A DNA stretch of 64,000 nucleotides from positions 62,001 to 126,000 of the forward strand of contig JBMNMQ010000006.1 of assembly GCA_050953425.1 (NCBI GenBank). The letters are read 5' to 3'. Below the pieces are notes generated by a model. The model saw only the letters and a program-made list of their open reading frames with translations, did not search any database and was not told where the DNA came from. Below, one piece after another: positions 43,278 to 51,467 of this stretch. The first letter of the stretch is position 1. Each line of letters begins with the position of its first letter. The position numbers and the translations under genes are program-made. The stretch comes from RUG100 sp050953425 (GTDB taxonomy: Bacteria > Bacillota > Clostridia > Peptostreptococcales > Anaerovoracaceae).

Positions 43278-44597
43278 ATGAAATTTTTCAGGGAAGACAA
43301 GGATACCGTGTATCTCTACGAGACCGGTATCGAAAATATTTTCATCAACGAATACATGCCGCTGGCGCCCGAGGGCTACGTCAAGGTCTTTCTGCTCGCC
43401 AGCATGTATGTCGGCAGCGGCCTGGAAACGGACGAAGAGACGCTCGCGGAGACGCTGGCGATGACGCCGGAAGATGTGCGGAAAGGGCTGATTTACTGGG
43501 AAAAGCAGGGCCTCCTGCGGCATACCGCCGAGGGGGTCGAATTTCTTTCGCTGCGCGAAAAACTCTACGGCCGTCCCCGCAGTACCCGGCGTGCGGCAGA
43601 GGATGCGGGTACGGCGGCGAGCGGGGAAGCTGCCGGTGATTCCGCCCGCAGCGCGGCACTGCTGGAAAACGAGCCGCTGCGCCGCATTCTGGAGGCGCTG
43701 CAGCGCACCACCGGACGACTGCCCGGCGGCACCGAACTGAATGAGGTAGCGGACTGGCTCGAACTCTACCGGGCGACCGAAGAGGTGATTCTCGGTGCGA
43801 TTCGCTACTGCGGGGAACGCGGCAAGACCAATATCCGCTATATCGGTCAGGTCGTCAAGGACTGGACCGGCCGCGGACTGGCGACCGCCGAGGATGTTTC
43901 CCGGCACCTCGAAAATGTCGATCAGCGGCATTATATCCATCGCCGAGTGATGAAGGCGCTCGGTTTTACCCGCAATGCCACCGAGGAGGAAGCGCGCATC
44001 ATCTCCACCTGGGTCGATGAGCTCGGCTGTTCGATGGACGAAATTCTCGACGCCTGCAGCAAGACCAGCGGCATCTCCAATCCCAACATCAATTACGTGA
44101 ATGCGATTCTCTGCAGTAAAAAGGGTGTCGACAAGAAGAGCGGCAAGGTCAGCCGCGCCGTGGTGCAGCAGTATTACGCCCGGCTGCGCCGCCAGGCCGA
44201 GGAACAGCGGGATGCGCGCAGGCGGGAAGTGATGCGGCGGCTGCCGCGTCTGGCCGAACTGGAAGAAGAAATGGTGGATGTCAGCGGCCGGCTTTCGCAG
44301 GTCATGATCGGCGGAGGAGCCGACAAGCTGGAGCAGATGCACCGCATGCGCCGTCGCCTGGAGGAGCTGGAGCGGGAGAAGGAGCGGCTGCTGACGGAAC
44401 ATGATATCCCCGTCGATGCGCTCGATGTCCACTATCGCTGTCCGCACTGCGGCGATACCGGTGTGCTGGAATCCGGGGCCCGCTGTGAATGCTGGATGAC
44501 CCGCAGTGAAGAAGCCGCGCAGTGGTACGCGCAGCAGCACGAAAAAGCCCGCAACGGGAAGCGGCCGGAAGAAAAGGACGGCAGCCGCGAGTCGTAA
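43278..44597 (+). CDS. DnaD-domain replication protein fused to a DnaI/DnaC N-terminal zinc domain
   Basis: A 439-residue protein. Residues 1-110 (IFINEYMPLAPEGYVKVFLLASMYV) are the DnaD/DnaB_2-type winged helix, and 130-290 contain the second DnaD-type domain (IRRILEAL-like start, RYIGQVVKDW, ISTWVDELGCSMDEILDAC). From about 310 a coiled coil (RRREVMRRLPRLAELEEEM) leads to YRCPHCGDTGVLESG plus CEC near residues 384-402. That tail resembles the N-terminus of clostridial DnaC/DnaI helicase loaders, which contacts the helicase, but no AAA+ motor follows. ATG 43278 follows gaagaagggg. Confidence 0.8.
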   Translation: MKFFREDKDTVYLYETGIENIFINEYMPLAPEGYVKVFLLASMYVGSGLETDEETLAETLAMTPEDVRKGLIYWEKQGLLRHTAEGVEFLSLREKLYGRPRSTRRAAEDAGTAASGEAAGDSARSAALLENEPLRRILEALQRTTGRLPGGTELNEVADWLELYRATEEVILGAIRYCGERGKTNIRYIGQVVKDWTGRGLATAEDVSRHLENVDQRHYIHRRVMKALGFTRNATEEEARIISTWVDELGCSMDEILDACSKTSGISNPNINYVNAILCSKKGVDKKSGKVSRAVVQQYYARLRRQAEEQRDARRREVMRRLPRLAELEEEMVDVSGRLSQVMIGGGADKLEQMHRMRRRLEELEREKERLLTEHDIPVDALDVHYRCPHCGDTGVLESGARCECWMTRSEEAAQWYAQQHEKARNGKRPEEKDGSRES

Positions 44598-44696
44598 AAG
44601 ACCGGACGCTGACAGGTGCTGCGAGCAGCAAAACAGGATGCACGGCGGCTGCGAGCCGCATGCATTCGGCGGACTGCACGGGTACGCTTCTCGGGT

Positions 44697-45476
44697 TCAG
44701 CCGCGGCGGCCGGCACCATCGGCAGCCCACTGCGTGCAGACGCTGCCGATCTGATAGGAATCCTTTTCCGCATCGGTGAAAAGGGAGATCACCAGATCCC
44801 CTTCGCGCCAGGTGCGGATTTTTATTTTCATTCCCTGCATCGCTTCCTTCTGGTAGGCGATGCGGATGTCGCGGATGGTATGGGTGAGGTAAAAACCGTC
44901 GGAAAGACTGTCGGTCGACCAGTCGAGATAGACGGCATTGTTGGTGTGGCCGTTGGTATCCTTATCGCGGCGCGTGACCTCAGTCAGGCGCACGCTGTCC
45001 GGTTCCCGGCGCGGCGCCTTCGGCATGGCGAAATCCTCAGCCGGGATCTCGCGGCAGCGCGGAAATTTATAGGGCTCGAGGAAATCCTTCTGCGGACGTG
45101 CCGGCCGTCGGCCGGCCATGTTCATCAGCGCCCAGCGGCTGGCGGCATAGCAGATTTCTTCGCCGCTGCTGTCGGCGATGGCAAAGTTGCGGTTGGCGCG
45201 GATGCGCCGGTATTCTTCGCACCAGGTGCTCAGCGTCAGCTGCTCCCCTTCATGCGGCCAGCGTGAAATCTGAATGTGCCAGCGCAGCAGGGCCCAGCCG
45301 ATCTGTTCGCGCTCGAAGTAATCGAGATCAAAACCGAGCTGGTCGGAATGGGTGACGGCAACATCCTGAAGAAAATCGAGCAGGTGCGACGGGCGCAGCG
45401 TGCGCTTTTCGTCGACGTCGGAATAGTCGACGGCGTAGTCGTTGAAAAAAGCGGAATCGGTCATTTTCATCGTCAT
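44697..45476 (-). CDS. acyl-ACP thioesterase
   Basis: A 259-residue double-hotdog enzyme. DYAVDYSDVDEKRTLRPSHLLDFLQDVA is the first hotdog; TNGHTNNAVYLDW (NxHxxN..Y) in the second is the conserved catalytic region of FatA/FatB-like thioesterases. It should release fatty acids from acyl carrier protein. ATG 45476 is preceded by agggggaag. It runs convergent to the DnaD-like gene. A gap of 402 bp follows upstream, containing only a terminator. Confidence 0.9.
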   Translation of the reverse strand: MTMKMTDSAFFNDYAVDYSDVDEKRTLRPSHLLDFLQDVAVTHSDQLGFDLDYFEREQIGWALLRWHIQISRWPHEGEQLTLSTWCEEYRRIRANRNFAIADSSGEEICYAASRWALMNMAGRRPARPQKDFLEPYKFPRCREIPAEDFAMPKAPRREPDSVRLTEVTRRDKDTNGHTNNAVYLDWSTDSLSDGFYLTHTIRDIRIAYQKEAMQGMKIKIRTWREGDLVISLFTDAEKDSYQIGSVCTQWAADGAGRRG

Positions 45477-45775
45477 GCTGCTTCCCCCTGTATCTCTGTT
45501 CGGTTCAGCCCCTGCTGTCCGCATCGTGATTGCGCTCGCTGTTCCCTCCCGCGCCGCGTCTGCTCCCATTCCTGCTGCCCGCATTGTGTCTGCTCTCGTT
45601 TTTCGGCTCTGCCGGGGTGGACATATCGCGGGCGGGCGGCATAAAATTACAGAACCAGTATACTCGACGGCGGCCGGTTTGTCACGCGGAGCCGGAAGGC
45701 AATTTGACCGACCGGCGCGGTGTTCGGCGTTTCGACGGTCGGCGCGAACCGGCTGCAAATCCGGCGGCCGGCACG
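45477..45775. other. gene-free GC-rich spacer
   Basis: No reading frame with a ribosome site, no tRNA and no clear repeat is visible here. The promoter of the minus-strand thioesterase gene should lie in it, but I could not assign one. Confidence 0.5.
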
Positions 45776-45807
45776 CAAAGAACAGCGCGGCAGATGCCGC
45801 GCTGTTC
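45776..45807 (-). terminator. terminator of the C39-peptidase gene
   Basis: GAACAGCGCGGC (45780-45791) pairs perfectly over 12 bp with GCCGCGCTGTTC (45796-45807) around a 4-base loop. On the minus strand it is followed by a short T-run (ctttg). It lies 72 bp beyond the stop of the secreted protein gene. Confidence 0.75.
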
Positions 45808-45878
45808 GGTGAACTGCATGCCGGAGGCCGGCGACCGGTTCTGCACCCCCGTTCGACGACCTGTTTCCCTGCCTGCAG

Positions 45879-48476
45879 TTATTTCATGCCCAGTTCCTTT
45901 ACGACCTCTTCGTTTGCTTTGTTATTCGGGACGGCGACGATGAAGTCGTTGTATTCGGTTCCCTGACCATCCCTTTCGAAGGTGGAGTTCCAGCCGTAGA
46001 CGAGGCGCTCGAACGGTTTGACGTAATAGCCGTCGCCGTCATGGTCGGTGGTGTCGTAGGGATCGGCGACGATCAGGACGTCGTCCTGGGTATTGTCGGT
46101 GCCCATGCCGTCGTAGCCGATGATCACCTGCCAGTGACCGCCCCAGTCATCGGAGCCGATCATGATCGGCACGCCTTTGTCGATGAAATAGGGAATCAGA
46201 CCGTTGTCGGCACTGCCGCCCTGGAGTGCGTACTCGGTGCCGGAAGCGCCCTTGATCGTCGACCAGTCGCCGTCCGGATCGGTCATATCGTTGCGCGACA
46301 GCGTCACCCAGTGCTGACCGTGCGCCTTGTTCATGTAGTCGAACATCTCCTTCATGCCGGCCAGATATGTCGCGCCGACCGCGCCGTTCTGACGGATGCG
46401 GCTGAGACTGGCATCGGTCTCCAATGTGGTCTTTTTGCCGTTTTTCTGATAGTATTCCATGACCATCTCCGCCGAAGCACAGCCGCAGGTCCACTCGGTC
46501 GACTGCTGGACAGTCCGGAAGTTCTTGATGAGGGACAGGGTATCGGAGATGCCGGTGCCGGTGAAGAAGTCGTGGAATTTGCAGTACGGCGAGTGATTGT
46601 AATCGGCCTCGTTTTCTACGGAGGCTGCGCCGCCCAGCCCGTCCGCATTCATATATCCGATATCATCCGCATCGTAGTAATTTTCCAAATCTTGCGCGGT
46701 CTTCTCGTAGACCTTGTCGTTTAGTTTATTTGCAACATTGCCCTTCAGTGTGTTGGTCGATACGTCAGCGGCTGTGAGTGCCGCGTCATCGGTCTGCGGC
46801 GTGTAGCTCCAGCCGCTCTCGGGCCAGGCGACGAGGAAGCGAGTGCCGGTGTATTCACCGGCGAAGGACAGGCGCCCGTATTCCAGCCGTTCGTAGGACT
46901 GGACGGTATAGCCGTCGTTGAGATGATCGGTGGTGTCGTAGGGATCCATCATGATCAGCTGGTCGTCGGCGGTGGTGTCCGGAGTGTTCATGTCATCGTA
47001 GCCGATGATCACCTGCCCGTGCGGGCCGTAGGAATTCCAGATTACCTGGATCGGATGTCCCTCCTTCAGCTGCTGCTGAATCCAGCTGCTGTCGGTGAGC
47101 TTGTCCTCATACCCCTTGGTATTGGAGTCGACATACTTCCATTTGCCGATGCCCAGGTCGTTGAGCCCTTTGTAGACGTTTTCCAGCCGCTTCAGGGTGG
47201 TGCCGGCGGCCAGGGTTTTCATGTCGCTGCCGCGCAGTGTCGCCAGATCCATCTGGTTGAGATCGCCGCGGGCACCGTACCACTCGAGGACGCTGGCCGT
47301 CGAAGCCATGACGCAGGACCAGCCGGTGTTCTGGGGCTGGGTTTTGTATCCGGTCAGCATCGTCAGACCGGTTCCGCTGCTGCTGCGCGTTCCCGACTTC
47401 ATGTGGAACCAGTTGGTGTCCGTCCAGTAGGGGCTGTTTTCCTGATCCTGGAAGTCATTGATGCCGCAATAGTCGGTGAGGCCGAACTCGGAGAGCAGAC
47501 GTTCGCCGAGAGGAATGCGGAACTCTTTGTCGTAGGTGCTTTTCGCTGTGCTGTCGGAAATTGCCGGTTCGACGGCGGTGCCGATGCCGTCCTTCCAGAC
47601 CTGATCTTTATCCCATTTGGCCGTGCTGTCTTCGCGCTTGACGACGTTGATGATATCGGCTGTTTTGTCCGCGTCGGTGTCCTGCAGCTGGACGAAGTTT
47701 CCGTAAACGGCGGCTTTGGTGTTTTCGCCGCGTTCATAGTTGCCGCTGTCCTTGTTCCAGACGTTCACTGCGGCGTCGTCAGCCACAGGGACGGTGTCGA
47801 TCTTGTTCCTGGACCAGGATCCCGCCAGTACATACCCGAGCAGCGTCGCTGTTTTCGGCACAGTAACCCGGCAGACGGCGGATTTACCGTCGTTGACGGC
47901 TTTGATGCTGGCTGTCCCGTAGTCCTTTGCCGTGATTATACCGCTTTTCGAGACGGTGACGACCTTTGCATTAGAGGAACTCCATTTCGTTTTCTGCTTT
48001 TTGTAGCCGTATTTCTGCGGCGCTTTGACTTTCGCCTTCAGCGCTGTCTTTTTTCCCAGCGCCAGGTTGGTGGATTTCGGCAGGCTGACGCTCCTGGCCT
48101 TGAGGTTTTTCACCTTGATGCGAATCGATGCGGTTTTCTGCCTGCCGGCAGTGGAGACGGCCCGGACCGATGCGGTGCCGGTTCGTTTCCCTTTGATGCA
48201 GGTGGAAGCTCCCGACTTTTTGGTCAGCGATGCGTACTTCCCGCCTTTGGTCACGCTCCACCTCGCACCGGCCGATGCGTGTTTCGGCGTTGTCCTGATA
48301 GTCAGCTTCAGTTTGGCGCCGAGGTCGACGGTTCGCGATGAACTCTGCGCCTTAATGTTGATCTTTTTCGGCGCAGCCGCGGCCGCCGCCGTGTCGAAGC
48401 TTAAAGAGAAGCACATTGCCAGGCCGAGAATGCCGGTCAGTATCAGCAGCAATGGCTTTTTCAAACATGCTTTCAT
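45879..48476 (-). CDS. secreted protein with bacterial Ig-like and two C39-like peptidase domains
   Basis: An 865-residue exported protein. MKACLKKPLLLILTGILGLA starts a signal peptide cut after about residue 34. Residues 35-215 hold two Ig-like (Big_2-type) modules with lysine-rich linkers. Then come two C39-like papain-fold domains: Cys in TGWSCVMAST with His in GPHGQVIIGYDD, and Cys in TEWTCGCASAE with His in GGHWQVIIGYDG, each followed by DPYDTTDH. Both look catalytically complete. It may cleave peptides or bind walls outside the cell; no anchor signal is seen at the C-terminus. The gaggtgaaa site sets the ATG at 48476. Confidence 0.87.
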   Translation of the reverse strand: MKACLKKPLLLILTGILGLAMCFSLSFDTAAAAAAPKKINIKAQSSSRTVDLGAKLKLTIRTTPKHASAGARWSVTKGGKYASLTKKSGASTCIKGKRTGTASVRAVSTAGRQKTASIRIKVKNLKARSVSLPKSTNLALGKKTALKAKVKAPQKYGYKKQKTKWSSSNAKVVTVSKSGIITAKDYGTASIKAVNDGKSAVCRVTVPKTATLLGYVLAGSWSRNKIDTVPVADDAAVNVWNKDSGNYERGENTKAAVYGNFVQLQDTDADKTADIINVVKREDSTAKWDKDQVWKDGIGTAVEPAISDSTAKSTYDKEFRIPLGERLLSEFGLTDYCGINDFQDQENSPYWTDTNWFHMKSGTRSSSGTGLTMLTGYKTQPQNTGWSCVMASTASVLEWYGARGDLNQMDLATLRGSDMKTLAAGTTLKRLENVYKGLNDLGIGKWKYVDSNTKGYEDKLTDSSWIQQQLKEGHPIQVIWNSYGPHGQVIIGYDDMNTPDTTADDQLIMMDPYDTTDHLNDGYTVQSYERLEYGRLSFAGEYTGTRFLVAWPESGWSYTPQTDDAALTAADVSTNTLKGNVANKLNDKVYEKTAQDLENYYDADDIGYMNADGLGGAASVENEADYNHSPYCKFHDFFTGTGISDTLSLIKNFRTVQQSTEWTCGCASAEMVMEYYQKNGKKTTLETDASLSRIRQNGAVGATYLAGMKEMFDYMNKAHGQHWVTLSRNDMTDPDGDWSTIKGASGTEYALQGGSADNGLIPYFIDKGVPIMIGSDDWGGHWQVIIGYDGMGTDNTQDDVLIVADPYDTTDHDGDGYYVKPFERLVYGWNSTFERDGQGTEYNDFIVAVPNNKANEEVVKELGMK

Positions 48477-48525
48477 TGGTTTCACCTCGCGTTTCATTGA
48501 CGTAGAAAGATATAACATCGACACC

Positions 48526-48531
48526 ATTATA
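48526..48531 (-). promoter_or_regulatory. -10 element of the C39-peptidase gene
   Basis: A perfect TATAAT on the minus strand lies 50 bp before the ATG at 48476. No good -35 was found. The context (ttgttgtataatgg) resembles that of the rpsF promoter. Confidence 0.45.
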
Positions 48532-48796
48532 CAACAATTCTGAAATTTCCGTCGGAATCAACAGCATTAGATACATGTATACAATAATACAATGTCCTGC
48601 CGCGACCTCCTCCGGCGGCAGGAGCGAACGCTGCGCCCGGCACTTGCGATATAAGACGCGCGGTCCCTCCGGCGGCGGGGATCGGGCGGCAGACCGGTGG
48701 TGCACCGGCGGCTGCGGCCGCCGTACGGCTGCCGGACAACGTGCCGGACACCATCCGGAAGACCTCTTCCGCAGATTATCTTTTTCCGCCCCGATA

Positions 48797-48805
48797 TGCT
48801 ATAAT
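48797..48805 (+). promoter_or_regulatory. extended -10 promoter of the two-component system
   Basis: TG-c-TATAAT lies 69 bp before the response regulator start. The gap 48532-48796 before it holds no gene or obvious structure that I can support. Confidence 0.6.
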
Positions 48806-48874
48806 GCTCAAAGGGACGGCCGCGGAGTGCAGGCATTCCCGGGGAGGACGACAGCGAAACAGAGAGAAGGCGCC

Positions 48875-49561
48875 ATGGAAAAAATCTTACTGGTGGAAGA
48901 CGACCCCGAAATCATAGAAAATCTGACCGGACTGCTGAGCGATGAGGGCTTTGAAGTGCGGACGGCCCGTACGCAGCAGGCGGCGATCGAACTGCTGGCC
49001 AATGAAAAAGTGGACCTCGCGCTGCTCGATATTTCGCTGCCCGACGGCAGCGGCCACGCGGTCTGCTCCGCGATCAAGGCGGACAGCGAGACCAACATCA
49101 ACCGCGGCACGCCGGTGGTTTTCATGACCGCTTACGATGACGAAGCGAGCGCCGTGGCGAGTCTCGACATGGGTGCCGACGACTACATCGCCAAGCCGTT
49201 CCGCCCGCGCGAACTGGTTTCCCGCCTGCGCGGCGTGCTGCGCCGCAGCGGCCGCAGCAATGCCGTCTTTCATCTCGGCGATCTGCGCATCGATTCCCTC
49301 AAGGGCACGGTGCATAAGAAAGACCGGGAGATCTTTCTTTCGGTTCTCGAATACCGTTTGCTGCTGGTCTTTCTCACCCATCCGGGCGAAATCCTCTCGC
49401 GGGAAAAACTTCTCGAAGAAATCTGGGACATCGCCGGCGAGTACGTCAATGACAATACACTGACCGTCTATATCAAGCGCCTGCGGGAAAAGATCGAAGA
49501 CGATCCGCAGCATCCCGAGCTGATCGAAACCGTGCGCGGACGCGGTTACCGGGCGGGCTGA
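48875..49561 (+). CDS. OmpR-family response regulator
   Basis: A 228-residue regulator. The receiver domain shows the acidic pair in ILLVEDDPEI, the phosphorylated Asp in LALLDISLPDGSGH (near residue 51) and the Lys of DDYIAKPFRPRELV. The C-terminal winged helix ends EDDPQHPELIETVRGRGYR. With its kinase and the ABC genes downstream it resembles systems that switch on antimicrobial-peptide exporters. ATG 48875 has agagaagg upstream; the kinase starts 4 bp after the stop. Confidence 0.94.
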   Translation: MEKILLVEDDPEIIENLTGLLSDEGFEVRTARTQQAAIELLANEKVDLALLDISLPDGSGHAVCSAIKADSETNINRGTPVVFMTAYDDEASAVASLDMGADDYIAKPFRPRELVSRLRGVLRRSGRSNAVFHLGDLRIDSLKGTVHKKDREIFLSVLEYRLLLVFLTHPGEILSREKLLEEIWDIAGEYVNDNTLTVYIKRLREKIEDDPQHPELIETVRGRGYRAG

Positions 49562-49565
49562 AGCG

Positions 49566-50585
49566 ATGTTCCCCTTTGCCGATCCGCAGTTTCGCCGGGC
49601 CGGAATCCCGGCTCTGGTGCTGACTGCCGCGCTGTCGGCGGCCGGCTTTCTTTTTCTGCGTCCGGCGGCCGGCTTTCTGCTGCTGGCGCTCGGCCTCGCG
49701 CTGATCGCACTCTTCACCGCGATGACGGCGCGGCGCTACCGCGACATTTCCCGCCTCATCGATACCATCGACCGCGTCCTCGACGACGGCGATGCGGCGC
49801 TGCTTTCCGACCACAGCGAGGGCGAACTGGCCATCCTCGAGAGCGAGCTGCACAAGATGACCATCCGCCTGCGCGAGCAGACGTTTGCCCTGCAGAAGGA
49901 GAAGATCTTTCTCACCGATGCTATCGCCGACATCTCCCACCAGCTGCGCACGCCGCTGACGACGATCAATCTTTCGATGACCTTTCTCCGCCGCGACGAT
50001 CTGTCCGAGGCGGAGCGCCGCCGCCACCTGCGCATGATCACCGCAAATCTGGAGCGCATCGACTGGCTCGTCGCGACACTGCTGAAGATGGCCCGCATCG
50101 ATGCCGGCACGGCTGAGTTTCAGCAGGTCGATGTCGATCTCGCCGCCATGGTGCGGGAAGCGGTCGAACCGCTGCTGGTGCCGATGGAGCTGCGCGACCA
50201 GACCTACCGCTACGAAGCGCAGGGCGGTGAGCGATTCCGCGGCGATCACAACTGGACGCGGGAAGCGATCGGCAACATTCTCAAGAACTGCATGGAACAC
50301 ACGCCGCAGGGCGGAACCATCACGGCGCAGGGCAGCGAAAACGCGGTCTTTACGCAGCTGGTGATCACCGACACCGGCCCCGGCTTTCGCCGTGAAGACC
50401 TGCCGCATCTGTTCGAGCGCTTTTACCGCGGCGCCGGTTCCGGCGGCCAGGGCGTCGGCATCGGCCTGGCGATGGCACGGATGATTCTGCACGCCGAAAA
50501 CGGCACCATCAAGGCGGAAAACGCCCCCGGCGGCGGGGCCCGCTTTATCGTGCGGGTCTACAAGGGGAAAAAGTCGCTCAAGTAG
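49566..50585 (+). CDS. sensor histidine kinase with minimal sensor
   Basis: A 339-residue kinase. Two membrane helices at about 14-31 and 35-53 are joined by a loop of only a few residues, so there is no extracellular sensor; such intramembrane-sensing kinases usually sense through a partner ABC permease. A HAMP-like linker precedes the H box ADISHQLRTPL with H125. N box NILKNCMEHTP and G boxes DTGPGFRRED and GQGVGIGLAMA complete the catalytic domain. The ABC transporter 200 bp downstream is the likely partner. Confidence 0.93.
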   Translation: MFPFADPQFRRAGIPALVLTAALSAAGFLFLRPAAGFLLLALGLALIALFTAMTARRYRDISRLIDTIDRVLDDGDAALLSDHSEGELAILESELHKMTIRLREQTFALQKEKIFLTDAIADISHQLRTPLTTINLSMTFLRRDDLSEAERRRHLRMITANLERIDWLVATLLKMARIDAGTAEFQQVDVDLAAMVREAVEPLLVPMELRDQTYRYEAQGGERFRGDHNWTREAIGNILKNCMEHTPQGGTITAQGSENAVFTQLVITDTGPGFRREDLPHLFERFYRGAGSGGQGVGIGLAMARMILHAENGTIKAENAPGGGARFIVRVYKGKKSLK

Positions 50586-50771
50586 CGGCGGCCGCGAGGC
50601 GGTGCAAACCCTGTCGGGCCGCATTTGCAGCGATCGCTTTCCGGTCTGCCGCGGGCGGGCAGAAGTGCTCAAAGGGGGGGAAGCGCTCCGGGGAGAAAAG
50701 CGGACCAAAAAACCTTTTGGCAGCAGCCGCCGAAATGACGAAACAGTCATTCAGACGGCGGCGTTCCATAG

Positions 50772-50777
50772 TATAAT
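50772..50777 (+). promoter_or_regulatory. -10 element immediately before the ABC ATPase start
   Basis: A perfect TATAAT ends 6 bp before the ATG at 50784, and no Shine-Dalgarno lies between. Transcription from it would start at or very near the ATG. The -35 region is weak. Confidence 0.45.
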
Positions 50778-50783
50778 GACGAA

Positions 50784-51467
50784 ATGGAGATACTGCGGGC
50801 AGAACATATCAGCAAGACTTACGGAGAAGGCGAGGGGGCGGTTCACGCGCTGTCCGATCTTTCCTTTACCATCGAAAAGGGGCAGTTTGTCGCTATCATC
50901 GGGCCCTCCGGATCCGGAAAATCGACGCTCCTGCATATTCTCGGCGGCATCGACGAACCGACGGCGGGACGGGTCCGCATCGACGGCGCCGACCTCTATG
51001 CGCTTTCGCGCGCCGAGCAGGCTGTGTTCCGGCGTCGGCAGATCGGGATCGTCTATCAGTTTTTCAATCTGATTCCGGTCCTCAATGTCGAGGAGAACAT
51101 GGCTCTGCCGCTGCTGCTGGATCGCCGCAGGGTCGATCGCCGGCGGCTGCGGGAGCTGGCGGACAGCCTCGATCTCAGCGCACGCCTCGACAGCTTCCCC
51201 CATCAGCTGTCCGGCGGACAGCAGCAGCGGGTTTCGATCGCCCGGGCGCTGATCAATACGCCGGCGCTGCTGCTGGCCGACGAGCCGACCGGCAATCTCG
51301 ACAGCCGCAACAGCCAGCAGGTGCTGGAGCTGCTGAAGGCTGCCAACCGCAGGTACCATCAGACGACGATTGTCATCACCCACGAAGAAAATATCGCCCT
51401 GCAGGCCGACCGCATCCTCACCATCGAGGACGGCCGCATCACCCGCGATGAGGCGCTGCGGCGATGA
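50784..51467 (+). CDS. ABC transporter ATP-binding protein (MacB/BceA type)
   Basis: A 227-residue ATPase. Walker A GPSGSGKSTLLH, Q-loop QFFNLIPVLNVEEN, signature LSGGQQQRVSIARAL, Walker B LLLADEPTGNLD and the H-loop ITHEEN are all present; this is the LolD/MacB/BceA class that works with FtsX-like permeases. It probably exports or strips antimicrobial peptides or lipids from the membrane. The ATG has no clear ribosome site and may be on a leaderless message. Its stop overlaps the permease start. Confidence 0.95.
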   Translation: MEILRAEHISKTYGEGEGAVHALSDLSFTIEKGQFVAIIGPSGSGKSTLLHILGGIDEPTAGRVRIDGADLYALSRAEQAVFRRRQIGIVYQFFNLIPVLNVEENMALPLLLDRRRVDRRRLRELADSLDLSARLDSFPHQLSGGQQQRVSIARALINTPALLLADEPTGNLDSRNSQQVLELLKAANRRYHQTTIVITHEENIALQADRILTIEDGRITRDEALRR

